Shown: positions 49,717 to 58,730, counted from the first letter of the stretch. The stretch: DNA of 64,000 nt from Prado023 sp963788325 (GCA_963788325.1 CAWBGJ010000014.1:372001-436000), one strand, 5' to 3'. Translations and numbers: made by a program. Notes: a model not told the origin generated them from the letters alone.

Positions 49717-51274
49717 TTGCTCCACGATGCAGGTGCACGAACGGCTCCTGCGCTCCGATCCCGAGTACGCAGCAGCACGGGCCATGAGCGAGACCAGCGC
49801 CTGGCAGTACGCCCGTGGCACCCGGGCCGGCGGGCGGATCGGCGTGACCGTGATCCCGGTCGTCGTGCACGTGGTGTGGCGCACGAATGACCAGAACATC
49901 AGCGACGCGCAGGTCGCCAGCCAGATCGCGGTGCTCAACCAGGACTTCCGCAAGACCAACGCCGATGTCACCAGCACGCCCGCGGTGTTCGCCCCGCTGT
50001 GCGCCGACGCGCGCGTCGAGTTCGTCCTGGCCTCCACCGACCCGAGCGGGAACCCAACTGGCGGAATCGTGCGGGTCAAGACGACGACCACGTCGTTCAC
50101 CGACAACAACGCGGTCAAGGCCGGCGCCACGGGCGGTTCCGACGCGTGGCCCGCGGACAAGTACCTGAACCTGTGGTCGTGCCGACTGGCCGGCGGCCTG
50201 CTGGGCTACGCGCAGTTCCCCGGCGGTCCGGCCGCCACCGATGGCGTGGTCATCCGCGACACCGCCTTTGGGAACACGGGCACGGCGGCCGCGCCGTTCA
50301 ACCTCGGACGCACCGCGACGCACGAGGTCGGTCACTGGCTGAACCTGCGCCACATCTGGGGCGACGACGGCAACGGCTGCAACGGCGACGACTTCGTGGC
50401 CGACACCCCCAACTGCGCGGGCGCGAACACCGGCATGCCCACGTTCCCTCGCGTCACCTGCAACAACGGCCCCCACGGCGACCTGTTCGTCAACTACATG
50501 GACTACACCGACGACGCCGGGATGGTCATGTTCACCGGCGGCCAGGTCAACCGGATGCAGGCCTGCCTGGACACCGACCGGGCCAGCATCGGGCACACCA
50601 AGGTCGGGCCGACCCTGGCCCTGGCCGACCTGCACCCCACCCTGGCCACGATCGACATCAAGCCGACGATCACCGTGCTGGACCTGCACCCGACGCTGGC
50701 CCAGGTGGACATCAAACCCACCCTGGCCCGGTTGGACGTGAAGCCGACGATGGCGGTGGTCGACATCAAGCCCACGGCAGCCCAGCTCGACAACCTGCCC
50801 ACCCTCGCGCAGGTCGACAACCTGCCCACCCTCGCCCAGTTGGACTACGTGCAACCCACGCTCGCCCGCCTGGACCTCGGCGGAGGTGGCCCGACGATCG
50901 CAGTCCTCGACCAGGGCGGGGCCACCCTGGGCGCCGCCGACTTCGGGGGAGGCACCCTTGGCGCAGCGGACCTGCCCCAGGGCCCACAGCTGCCCGGGGA
51001 GTTCGACCCCGGTGGCGGCGGCCCGATGCCGTTCGTCCTGGCCACGCCGCACCACACGAACGCCTGGATCGAGTCGCACCGGGCGCTGCGCGAGCAGCAG
51101 GTCGAATCCCTGGCGGCCCAGGCCCAGGAGATGGAGGAGGCCCTGAACCAGTTCGCCCAGGCCGACGGTGAGGGTCGACTCAGCGCGACCGAGGCGGCGA
51201 CCGCCGACCAGGTCTACGCGGAGTACCAGCGGGTCATGGCCGAGCTCGACGACCTCGGCGCCTTCGACGGATGA
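49679..51274 (+). CDS. M43-type metalloprotease with Thr-x4-Asp repeat tail (possible graspetide precursor)
   Basis: A 531-residue protein. Residues 55-300 are an M43 (pappalysin-type) metalloprotease: zinc motif HEVGHWLNLRH (215-225) and Met-turn NYMDYTDD (272-279). The N-terminal RSCSTMQVHERLL may hold a Cys-switch. There is no signal peptide. Residues 311-431 are thirteen repeats of PTLAxxDxx (see the repeat entry). Then come a Gly/Pro linker (432-450) and a helical tail (LREQQVESLAAQAQEMEEAL). GAGGAG precedes the ATG. Its stop overlaps the ATP-grasp start (ATGA), coupling protease and ligase. I infer that the repeats are the ligase substrate and the protease may process the product or a target. 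Confidence 0.85.
   Translation: MAREENETPTVRSCSTMQVHERLLRSDPEYAAARAMSETSAWQYARGTRAGGRIGVTVIPVVVHVVWRTNDQNISDAQVASQIAVLNQDFRKTNADVTSTPAVFAPLCADARVEFVLASTDPSGNPTGGIVRVKTTTTSFTDNNAVKAGATGGSDAWPADKYLNLWSCRLAGGLLGYAQFPGGPAATDGVVIRDTAFGNTGTAAAPFNLGRTATHEVGHWLNLRHIWGDDGNGCNGDDFVADTPNCAGANTGMPTFPRVTCNNGPHGDLFVNYMDYTDDAGMVMFTGGQVNRMQACLDTDRASIGHTKVGPTLALADLHPTLATIDIKPTITVLDLHPTLAQVDIKPTLARLDVKPTMAVVDIKPTAAQLDNLPTLAQVDNLPTLAQLDYVQPTLARLDLGGGGPTIAVLDQGGATLGAADFGGGTLGAADLPQGPQLPGEFDPGGGGPMPFVLATPHHTNAWIESHRALREQQVESLAAQAQEMEEALNQFAQADGEGRLSATEAATADQVYAEYQRVMAELDDLGAFDG
50609..50971 (+). repeat. Thirteen-unit Thr-x4-Asp peptide repeat
   Basis: Thr at residues 312, 321, 330, 339, 348, 357, 366, 375, 384, 394, 406, 416 and 426 is followed in every case by Asp exactly five residues later. 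The first nine units have a 9-residue period (for example PTLAQVDIK), later units 10-12 with Gly inserts. Pro precedes Thr in eleven units. Hydroxyl and carboxyl side chains in fixed register are what omega-ester forming ATP-grasp ligases join. Confidence 0.9.
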
Positions 51275-52221
51275 CCGTCCTGATCCTGGCCCCGGTCACC
51301 GACGAGCACGCGGTGGCCGTGGCCGGGCAGATCGACGCCCTCGGGGGCCGGGCCGAGGTCGTCGACCTGGCCTGGTTCCCCGAGCAGGCGTCGCTGTCCA
51401 TGCGCTTCGACGCCTGCTCGGGGTGCATGACACCCTGGCTGCGCACCGACGGTCGGCGGATCGATCTCGAGGCCGTGGACACGATCTGGGTCCGTCGACC
51501 GCACTACCCGGCGGTGGCCGAGGCGATGGTGCGCCCGACCCACCGGGTGTTCGCCGCCAACGAGACGCACGAGGCAATCGGCGGCCTGCTGCACGGGTTG
51601 CGGGCGCGCTGGGTCAACGACCCGGGCGCTGACGAGCGGGCCGGGCGCAAGGGCTATCAGCTGACGATGGCCCAGGAGCGCGGCCTGGAGATCCCGCGCA
51701 CCCTGATGACCAACGACCCGGACGAGGCACTGCGGTTCGTGGACGCCTGCGGCTACCGCGATGTGGTCTACAAGTCGTTCTCATCCACCGCCGACGAGTG
51801 GCGCGAGACCCGGGTGCTCAAGGCCGAGGAGCTCTCGCTTCTGGCCCAGGTGGCACACGCGCCGGTGATCTTCCAGGAGTACGTGCCCGCCGACTACGAC
51901 CTGCGGGTCACGGTCGTGGCCGGCGAGCTGTTCCCCGCGGCGATCCACTCCCAGCAGACCGCGTACCCGGTCGACAGCCGCATCGACATCGGCAACGCCC
52001 GGATCGAGGCCACCACCCTGCCCGACGAGCTCGGCGAGGCGCTGCTGGCCTACGTTGCCGACCTCGGCCTGACCTATGGCGCGATCGACCTGCGCCTGAC
52101 CCCGGACGGCCGGTACGTGTTCCTGGAGATCAACCCCGCAGGGCAGTTCCACTACATCGAGGTCGCCACCGGGCTGCCCATCACTGCGGCGATGGCCCGC
52201 ACGCTGCTGGACGACGCGTAG
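51271..52221 (+). CDS. MvdC/MvdD-type ATP-grasp ligase (graspetide synthetase-like)
   Basis: A 316-residue ATP-grasp enzyme. Family blocks are TIWVRRPHYP (71-80), GRKGYQLTMAQERGLEIPRT (125-144), VVYKSFSS (165-172), IFQEYVPADYDLRVTVV (200-216), YGAIDLRLTPDGRYVFLEIN (269-288) and PAGQFHYIE. This is the set seen in microviridin-class peptide maturases, which use ATP to activate Asp/Glu carboxylates and join them to Thr/Ser hydroxyls or Lys amines. RimK-type glutamate ligases are more distant. The start overlaps the protease stop by four bases. The probable substrate is the adjacent Thr-x4-Asp repeat. Confidence 0.85.
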   Translation: MTVLILAPVTDEHAVAVAGQIDALGGRAEVVDLAWFPEQASLSMRFDACSGCMTPWLRTDGRRIDLEAVDTIWVRRPHYPAVAEAMVRPTHRVFAANETHEAIGGLLHGLRARWVNDPGADERAGRKGYQLTMAQERGLEIPRTLMTNDPDEALRFVDACGYRDVVYKSFSSTADEWRETRVLKAEELSLLAQVAHAPVIFQEYVPADYDLRVTVVAGELFPAAIHSQQTAYPVDSRIDIGNARIEATTLPDELGEALLAYVADLGLTYGAIDLRLTPDGRYVFLEINPAGQFHYIEVATGLPITAAMARTLLDDA

Positions 52222-52239
52222 GGGTCGCACGGTCCCCGG

Positions 52240-53427
52240 TCAGTCGGTTGTCGCGGGGATCGGGCGGGTCGAACCGGCGACCATCAGGCCCACCGCCAGC
52301 AGCCCGGCCGTGGCGCTGAGCGCCCGGAGCACCCCCACCTGGTCACCGAGGATGCCGATCAGCGGCGGCCCGCCCAGGAATGCGACATACCCGATGGTGG
52401 CGACCACGCTGACCCGGGCGGCGGCGTACCGGGGGTCATCAGCGGCCGCGCTCATCCCGACCGGGAACCCCAACGCGGTGCCCAGACCCCAGAGCACCAT
52501 CCCGAGCATCGCGACGGCCAGGTTCGGCCCCAGCACGACGATCAGCAGTCCCAGCAGGGCCAGGCCGGCCGAGGCCCGCAGCACCGGAACCCGCTCGAAC
52601 CGGTCCAGGACCGGCGCGCCGTACCAGCGACCCACCGTCATCGACGTGACGAACACCCCGTACGCCAGCGACCCCAGCGCAGCCGATGCGCCGTAGCCGT
52701 CGATCGCCGCGACCCCCAGCCAGTCGTTGGCAGTGCCCTCGGCGAAGGCCATCGTCAGCACGAAGAGGCCGATCAGCAGCGTGCGCGGCTCCAGCCAGGC
52801 ACGTAGCGGGTGCCGCCCGGCCGCGACCTGCTCACCCCCCTCGGTCCCGGCTGGCAGGAAGCCGCGCGTGGCCAGCGGCATCGAGACCGCCAGCAGGGCG
52901 GCCACCGCCAGCAGGTGGACGGTGACCGGCACGTGCGCCAGGTTCATCGCCGCCCCGACCAGCGCTCCAATCACCGTGCCGATGCTGAAGCCCGCGTGGA
53001 ACCGCGACATGATCGACTGGCCCAGGCGCTGCTCGACCGCCGCACCCTCGACGTTCATGGCCACGTCCCATGCGCCGTTGCCGAAGCCCATCACCCCCAG
53101 GCCGATCACCACCGGCACGACGCCGACCAGCACGCCGACCCCCGCAACCGCGATCCCCAGCGCGGTGAGCAGCGACATCACCACGATCGTCCGGGCAGCA
53201 CCGAGCCGATGGACGACCAGCCCGGCGGTGGGCAGCGCGAGTAGCGAGCCTGCCGCGATGGCCAGCAGGACGATCCCCAGCTGCCCGGGGGTGAGCCCCA
53301 GCTCGGCGCGCACCTGGGGGATCCGCGAGGCCCAGCTCGCGAAGCCGAACCCGGAGCCGATGAACACCAGGTAGACCCCGCGCTTGGCCCGCACCGCCGC
53401 GAGGTCGCCGGTCGGGGGCCGGATCAC
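52240..53427 (-). CDS. MFS transporter
   Basis: A 395-residue protein with about twelve hydrophobic helices, opening GVYLVFIGSGFGFASWASRI. The FASWxSRIP...LGLTPGQLGIVLL pattern and GNGAWDVAMNVEGAAVEQRL are typical of the YbjJ/FucP-like drug:H+ or sugar MFS branch common in Actinobacteria. It starts with GTG and is convergent with the ATP-grasp gene (18 bases apart). It could export a product of the neighbouring operon, which is inference from position only. Confidence 0.88.
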   Translation of the reverse strand: MIRPPTGDLAAVRAKRGVYLVFIGSGFGFASWASRIPQVRAELGLTPGQLGIVLLAIAAGSLLALPTAGLVVHRLGAARTIVVMSLLTALGIAVAGVGVLVGVVPVVIGLGVMGFGNGAWDVAMNVEGAAVEQRLGQSIMSRFHAGFSIGTVIGALVGAAMNLAHVPVTVHLLAVAALLAVSMPLATRGFLPAGTEGGEQVAAGRHPLRAWLEPRTLLIGLFVLTMAFAEGTANDWLGVAAIDGYGASAALGSLAYGVFVTSMTVGRWYGAPVLDRFERVPVLRASAGLALLGLLIVVLGPNLAVAMLGMVLWGLGTALGFPVGMSAAADDPRYAAARVSVVATIGYVAFLGGPPLIGILGDQVGVLRALSATAGLLAVGLMVAGSTRPIPATTD

Positions 53428-53505
53428 GCGGGGTCCCGCCGAGTTGACCGCACATCCGGCGCTGGCACCCGACCATTGTGGCCCTTGGGCGCGGCACGCC
53501 CGACG

Positions 53506-54888
53506 TCAGGCGAAGATGGGGCCCACTGAAGGGTAGGCGTCGGTGAGCAGTCCGCGGACGAACGACAGCGGCGGGGTGGGGTTCCCGTCCGGGGACTGGT
53601 AGCCGGTGTCCAGCCGCATCGGCTTGCCCCAGGCGATCAGGTCCTCGATGGTCGGGCCGGCGGCGGCGGCGGACAGCTCCTCGAACCAGTCCGTGCGCGC
53701 GTAGGTGATGTCCCCGCCGATGCACACCAGCTCCACCCAGGACGGGTCGGCCAGGCACACGCTCTCGTACGGGTCACGATGGTGGCGCTCCAGCACGACC
53801 AGGTCCGCGGGGCGACCGGGCGCCAGCGCACCCAGGTGCTCGTCGAGGCCGGCCACCCTGGCCGCCACGGAGGTCACCATGGCCACGAGCGCATCGGCGC
53901 CGATCGGTGCGCCCTGCCGGGCGAGCTCGCGGCGGGCGACCTTCATCTCGGCGAGCAGGCTGGTCGACCCCGAGGGCAGCCAGTCAGCGCCCAACGCGAC
54001 CGGGACCCCAGCGGCCAACGCCGCGCCCGCCAGCGTCGTCTGCCCGTACAGACGCAGGTTCGACTGCGGAGACCAGACCAGCCGGCAGCCCGCGTCGGCC
54101 ATGGTCTGCCAGTCCTCGGCGGTCAGCGCCGTGCCGTGGATGAGGGTGGTCGCCGGGGTGGCCACGTCGAAGTCAAGGAAGCGCTGGAACTCCGCGACGC
54201 TGCGCTGGTCACCGCGCACCCCCTCGCACAGGTGCAGGTAGAACGCGGTCACATCCCCGTCGGCGATCTTGGCCAGGATCGTGCGAAGCCGGTCCATGTC
54301 TCGCGACGTCTGCGTCGGCAGGTCGATCATGGCCCGAGCCCGGTGCGCGCCGAAGGCCCACCCGTCGAGGTTGCGCACCAGGGGCTCCATCTTCGAGGTG
54401 CTGGCCCCCGAAGCCCCCTGGATACCGGTGACTCCCCCGACCAGGGCCCGCACCTCGGCGTACCGGGTCTGCGTGCCGGCCGGGACCGCCTCGATGAGGG
54501 TGTTCTGCGGGTCGCGCACCAGCGCCTTGTACGCACTTGAGCCACGCCACCGGTACCGGTTGGCGTACAGGGTCGGCGGCTCCCAGGCCGCGAAGACGTT
54601 GAACTCGGGGTGCCCGTGCAGGTCCAGCATCCCGGGCAGGATCACCCCGTCGGTCTCGTGCACCGGCACCGACGTGGGCCGGCGCCGGGAGACCGCGTCG
54701 ATCCGGCCACTGGCCACCGTGACGTAGCCGGTGGACCAGGCCGCGTCCGGGGTGATCACCGCTCCGCGCAGCGCGAACGGTGCCGGCGGCATCGCGCGTG
54801 GGCGGCTCGGTGGCGGGCCGATCTCCTCGGTGAGGCCTTCGAGGTACGCCGCCTCGAACAGGTCCTGCTCGCCGATCTGCGGACTCAT
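53506..54888 (-). CDS. Amidohydrolase family protein
   Basis: A 460-residue metal-dependent hydrolase. Metal His pair: MLDLHGHPEFNVF. Further ligands are in TAFYLHLCEGVRGD, TTLIHGTAL and LGADWLPSG (Asp). The composite beta-sandwich is represented by ITPDAAWSTGYVTVASGRID and GRPADLVVLERHHRDPY. It resembles chlorohydrolase/cytosine-deaminase-like members; the substrate is unknown. AGGAGGTGGG precedes the ATG. It follows the UDG-like gene on the same strand after a 64-base gap. Confidence 0.88.
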   Translation of the reverse strand: MSPQIGEQDLFEAAYLEGLTEEIGPPPSRPRAMPPAPFALRGAVITPDAAWSTGYVTVASGRIDAVSRRRPTSVPVHETDGVILPGMLDLHGHPEFNVFAAWEPPTLYANRYRWRGSSAYKALVRDPQNTLIEAVPAGTQTRYAEVRALVGGVTGIQGASGASTSKMEPLVRNLDGWAFGAHRARAMIDLPTQTSRDMDRLRTILAKIADGDVTAFYLHLCEGVRGDQRSVAEFQRFLDFDVATPATTLIHGTALTAEDWQTMADAGCRLVWSPQSNLRLYGQTTLAGAALAAGVPVALGADWLPSGSTSLLAEMKVARRELARQGAPIGADALVAMVTSVAARVAGLDEHLGALAPGRPADLVVLERHHRDPYESVCLADPSWVELVCIGGDITYARTDWFEELSAAAAGPTIEDLIAWGKPMRLDTGYQSPDGNPTPPLSFVRGLLTDAYPSVGPIFA

Positions 54889-54952
54889 GACCCACCTCCT
54901 CCTGCACCTCGATGGTGGCACCGGCTGAGCGCCGATGTCGGTCCAGCCTTGG

Positions 54953-55780
54953 TCAGCTGCGCGGCCATGTGCGGTACACCCGCGGCACCCGGACCCGGAT
55001 CGTCGCGCGCTTGGCCTGCGCGTCACGACCGTTGCGGTCGGCCCATCCCTCGAGGGCACGCCACCAGTCCGGTGACCCGGCCGGGAGGTCCCGCTCCGGG
55101 ATCGCCGCGAGGTCGCTGTCACGCCACGCTCCCTCGTACGGGGTCAGGTCCACCGCCGCCTCCGGGGCCACGTGCGCGGCCAGCGCGGGCAGCCGCTTGT
55201 TCCAGTCCGCCATGAGGTTGGCGGTGGTCTGCGCCAGCGGGGTGCCGCTCGCGGCAGCCGCACTCTCGGGATAGGTCGGGTGGCGCAGCGCGGCCAGGTG
55301 CAACCGCTCGGCCGTTGCGGGCTGGGTCGCGGCCCACATCCGGTACGCGGTGCCGGCCAACCGGCCCAGTGCCACCACCGCGGTCACGTCGGTGTCGACC
55401 AGCAGGGCATCGAGCCACCTGTTTCGGTAGGCCGCGATCGCCTCGTCGCGCTCATGGGCCTCGCCCGAGCGCTGGCCGTACACGCTGTAGACGAACGCAT
55501 TGACCATGACGTAGCTGTCGCTGATCCCGACCCGGGCCAGCAGGCCCTGAACGCGCTGGCCGGCCAGGCCCACCAGTATCCGACGGGTGATGGCCTCGTG
55601 CGCTGCGGGGTCCTGGCCCAGGACGAGGACCCGGGCCGACCCGTCGAGGCGTCCCCGATGGAAGATGGGTCCCCATTCGAGGCGGAACTGCCGGGCCGGG
55701 TAGACCTCAACCCCCGGGTAGCTGGCGACCAGGGTCGCGAACGGTTCGGTGACGTATCCCGGGCAGCTCTGATGGATCAT
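54953..55780 (-). CDS. Uracil-DNA glycosylase superfamily protein
   Basis: A 275-residue protein. Motif 1 is VLVLGQDPAAHE (51-62), with the GQDPxxxE water-activating Asp. Then come VMVNAFVYSVYG (91-102) and the C-terminal RHPTYPES in place of the HPSP loop. The last about 70 residues (DLTPYEGAWRDSDLAAIPER onward) are an extension not seen in standard UDGs. Its ATG overlaps the stop of the alpha/beta hydrolase gene (ATGA), so it is translated with it. A DNA glycosylase bound to a protease/hydrolase operon is unusual; activity on DNA is inferred from motifs only. Confidence 0.8.
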   Translation of the reverse strand: MIHQSCPGYVTEPFATLVASYPGVEVYPARQFRLEWGPIFHRGRLDGSARVLVLGQDPAAHEAITRRILVGLAGQRVQGLLARVGISDSYVMVNAFVYSVYGQRSGEAHERDEAIAAYRNRWLDALLVDTDVTAVVALGRLAGTAYRMWAATQPATAERLHLAALRHPTYPESAAAASGTPLAQTTANLMADWNKRLPALAAHVAPEAAVDLTPYEGAWRDSDLAAIPERDLPAGSPDWWRALEGWADRNGRDAQAKRATIRVRVPRVYRTWPRS

Positions 55781-57060
55781 CGAAGTCCGGTCGCATGCGC
55801 CAAGGCGTTGGCCACCGCGCGGTTGGTGACATCGCTGTGCCCGGAGACCGTGCGGTCGGCGTTGAGGTTGACGATCGTGCCCGGGGCGAAGTCGTAGTGG
55901 GTCGAGTCGTCGCCGAGCAGCGCCTCGACGGCCCCGGTGCCCACCGACCCGTTCGCCCCGATGCCGCCGAACCGGTCGTTGCGGTCCCCTACTGCGGATC
56001 CCGCCTGGCCAGCCAGCCGCGAGGCCACCGCATAGGCCAGGCGCACGGCCTTGTCGTTGTGCGTGTGCGTGATCACGACCGGGCCATGGATGCGCCCGTT
56101 CGTGACGGCGCCGCGGAAGGCCCCGTCGTGGCCACTGCCGGCGAAGTCCGGGGTGAAGCCGTAGTGGCTGAACGCCCCCTGCAGCAGGGTCAGGCTCTCG
56201 ACCGGGGTGGTGATGTTGGTCGCCGCTGCCGAGACCACGCGCGCGCCGAACGAGTGCCCCACGAGGTGGACCCGCCGGTCCGGGGCAGCCGCGTTGATCT
56301 GGTCCACCAGCGGCGCGACCCCGTGGGCGCCGACGTCCCCGGCCCGGGCCTTCATCGTGTAGTAGGTGGAGGTGTTGAGCACCTGGCGCGCCAACGCTGA
56401 CCAGGACATCCCGAACAGCCCGGCCCCGGCGGTCTCGTCGGACAGGAGGTCCGGGGCGACGCCGGGCGCCTGTCCGTCCCCGCCCGGGGCCACCGGCAGG
56501 TCCTCGTCGGCACCCGAGACGGCCACGCGCACCGCGTCGAACACCGACTCTGCCCCACCTGCGACCAGGGCGCTGGGTGGCGCGTCCTCGTCGGCGCCGG
56601 GGACCACGCTCTGGGCGGGCACCCATTCACGGACCGCGTCGAGGAACGCCGCACGCCCCTGCGCATCGTCGACGTGACCGGCCAGGTCGGTCAGCCTGGC
56701 CGCGACCCCGGGATCATCGACCGACTGGCCGATCGCGGCGATCAACGCCGACCGGTCATCGCCCACGGCGACCCCACCCCCGGCGATGTCGGTGTCGTCA
56801 GCCCACCGCACCGAGGGCCAGAGCACGCCGATCACGGCCGGCCGCGCGGTCGATCCGGCCGGCACGAGGTCGGCGAGGTTGTCGCCCAGGGTCGCGAACA
56901 GCCGCTGCGCAGCGGGCATGTCGTTGTTCCAGCCGTGCGCGATGAGGATCACGTCGGTGATCTGCTCCCGATCGAGCATCGCGAGTGCCGCGGTGACCTG
57001 GGCGGGGTCGGCGGGGGCACCGGCCTTCGTGAACTCGATCGCGGCGTAGGGCAGCTTCAC
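55777..57060 (-). CDS. Alpha/beta hydrolase in protease island
   Basis: A 427-residue protein. An N-terminal ILIAHGWNND (39-47) corresponds to the oxyanion strand and VHLVGHSFGARVVSAA (264-279) is the nucleophile elbow with Ser270. The His is probably in GHSDVTNRAVANA or HTHNDKAVRLAYAV. The middle (150-215) is an Asp/Pro-rich insert. There is no signal peptide. GTG at 57060 has AAGGAG five bases upstream. It lies 10 bases downstream of the subtilisin gene and overlaps the UDG-like gene by four bases, so the three form one operon. Lipase, thioesterase or peptidase activity is not distinguishable. Confidence 0.8.
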   Translation of the reverse strand: MKLPYAAIEFTKAGAPADPAQVTAALAMLDREQITDVILIAHGWNNDMPAAQRLFATLGDNLADLVPAGSTARPAVIGVLWPSVRWADDTDIAGGGVAVGDDRSALIAAIGQSVDDPGVAARLTDLAGHVDDAQGRAAFLDAVREWVPAQSVVPGADEDAPPSALVAGGAESVFDAVRVAVSGADEDLPVAPGGDGQAPGVAPDLLSDETAGAGLFGMSWSALARQVLNTSTYYTMKARAGDVGAHGVAPLVDQINAAAPDRRVHLVGHSFGARVVSAAATNITTPVESLTLLQGAFSHYGFTPDFAGSGHDGAFRGAVTNGRIHGPVVITHTHNDKAVRLAYAVASRLAGQAGSAVGDRNDRFGGIGANGSVGTGAVEALLGDDSTHYDFAPGTIVNLNADRTVSGHSDVTNRAVANALAHATGLR

Positions 57061-57070
57061 GGGGACTCCT

Positions 57071-58597
57071 TCAGACGGATTGCAGCGCGCGCATGGCATC
57101 GAGCATGCCCGCGCCCTGGAAGGTCGGGACCCGGCCGAGGTCGGTGGCCGAGGACTTGAGGATTGCCTTGACCCGCTCGGGGTCGCCGAGGAACTCCCGG
57201 TGCACCGACAGAAGGCCGGCCGCGGCACCCGACACGTGCGGGGCGGACATCGAGGTGCCGGTGCTCTCGATGTAGGTCGCGGCGGGGTCGGCCAGCTGGG
57301 CCTGGCGCAGCAGGTCGCCGGCTGCCGCCGAGATGACCCGCTCACCGGGTGCGACGAGGTCCGGCTTCATCCGGCCATCACCGGTGGGGCCCTTGCTGGA
57401 GAAGTACGACACCCCGGTGGTCTGCGGCGCCGAGGACGTCGCCCCCACGGTGATCGCGCGCGCGGAGTTGCCGGGGTCGTTGATGGTGACCTCGAACCCG
57501 AGTCGCATGGTGCGCCCCTCCGGGTCCTTCGCGTAGCCGTAGCCGGTGTTCCCCGCGGCCACCACGACGACGACCCCGGAGGCCACCAACCGGTCCACCT
57601 CACGGCACACCGGTGTGAGGCCGGCTGCGTACCAGCGGGGGTCGAACATGTGCCCCACGGAGATGTTCACGCCATGCACCCGCAGGTTGCGCCCGCCGTC
57701 GTTGAGCTCGTCGATGTAGAGCAGGGCGTCGAGCAGGGCGGTCACGTCGCCGGTCCGGTCCGGGCGCAGGACCGTGCAGGAGAGCAGCTTCGTGGCCGGG
57801 GCCATCCCTGCGATGCCGGGCACGGGCAGGGCTTGGCGCTGCTCGGTGCCGCTGGCGTCGAGATACCAGCCCACGGCAGTTGCCGACGTCCCGGGAGCCA
57901 GCCCGCCGGCGATGATCCCGGCCACGTGCGTGCCGTGGCCGTTGGCGTCGACCAGCGGGTCGCTGACCTCCGGAACGAACGACCGGGCGGCCAGTCCGTC
58001 GGGCAGGTCCAGGTTCGCGTGCTGGGCGAAGTGCTGGTGGGTGGCATCGATGCCGGAGTCCAGCACCGCCCAGACGATGCCCTGACCGGTCGCATCGAAC
58101 GTGCGCTGCGCGGCGCGGCACTTGGTGGCCGCGGCCGAGCGCAGGGTCAGGCCGGTGATCTCGAAGTTGGGCCAGATCCGGTGGATGCGCCGGCGCGGAG
58201 CCGGGTTGGCCGCATGGACCTCCGGTTGCCCGCCGGCTGGGCCTGAGCCCGCATCCTGGCCGACCAGCGCGATGATCTCGGCCGGGGTCAGGGCGAGTGT
58301 GACGTAGGGCGAGGTCCCCCTGGTGGGCACCTTCTCCCGACCGTCGGTCACCTCCGCCACCAGTCCGGCCAGCCCGCGCCGCGCGGAGCTGCGGGCGTCC
58401 GGGGCGCTCAGCTCGATGACCACGCCGATCGCCTCGAGCGGCTCCGCGCGCATGACGGCCCGCAGCGGCTCGGAGATCACCGAGTCGAGCATCAGGTCAT
58501 CGGGCAGGTCCCGGGATCGCGATCGCGTGCGCGGCACCGGCTCGGCCTGGGCCGCCTCGGGCTTGACCCGCGGGCGTGCGTCCTGGTGGCGATCCAT
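57071..58597 (-). CDS. Subtilisin-like serine protease (S8), cytoplasmic
   Basis: A 508-residue S8 peptidase with triad Asp180 (VWAVLDSGIDATH), His221 (DANGHGTHVAG) and Ser449 (STGTSMSAPHVSG), and oxyanion Asn350 (VVAAGNTG). Residues 1-170 form an N-terminal region with an inhibitor-like fold (LEAIGVVIELSAPDARS). There is no signal peptide, unlike secreted subtilisins. GGGGAGGTGG precedes the ATG at 58597. It is first in a minus-strand operon with the alpha/beta hydrolase and UDG-like genes, and divergent from a caspase-like gene. Confidence 0.92.
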   Translation of the reverse strand: MDRHQDARPRVKPEAAQAEPVPRTRSRSRDLPDDLMLDSVISEPLRAVMRAEPLEAIGVVIELSAPDARSSARRGLAGLVAEVTDGREKVPTRGTSPYVTLALTPAEIIALVGQDAGSGPAGGQPEVHAANPAPRRRIHRIWPNFEITGLTLRSAAATKCRAAQRTFDATGQGIVWAVLDSGIDATHQHFAQHANLDLPDGLAARSFVPEVSDPLVDANGHGTHVAGIIAGGLAPGTSATAVGWYLDASGTEQRQALPVPGIAGMAPATKLLSCTVLRPDRTGDVTALLDALLYIDELNDGGRNLRVHGVNISVGHMFDPRWYAAGLTPVCREVDRLVASGVVVVVAAGNTGYGYAKDPEGRTMRLGFEVTINDPGNSARAITVGATSSAPQTTGVSYFSSKGPTGDGRMKPDLVAPGERVISAAAGDLLRQAQLADPAATYIESTGTSMSAPHVSGAAAGLLSVHREFLGDPERVKAILKSSATDLGRVPTFQGAGMLDAMRALQSV

Positions 58598-58642
58598 GGC
58601 CACCTCCCCTTGCCGCCCGGCTGCCCCGGTCGGTCGCAAGCG

Positions 58643-58672
58643 ACGCTACCGGTGCCCGAGTTGCTGCGTCAA
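58643..58672 (-). promoter_or_regulatory. Candidate promoter of the S8 operon
   Basis: On the minus strand TTGACG (58672-58667) and TAGCGT (58648-58643) are 18 bases apart, giving a start about 40 bases upstream of the S8 ATG. Confidence 0.4.
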
Positions 58673-58700
58673 CGGTAATCCGGACCTGCCGGCAGAACCC

Positions 58701-58730
58701 TCGACAGGATGTGGTAAAAGCGCGTACCTT
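58701..58730 (+). promoter_or_regulatory. Candidate promoter of the caspase-like operon
   Basis: TCGACA (58701-58706) and TACCTT (58725-58730) are spaced by 18 bases, with a start near 58737 and a leader of about 55 bases. Confidence 0.4.
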
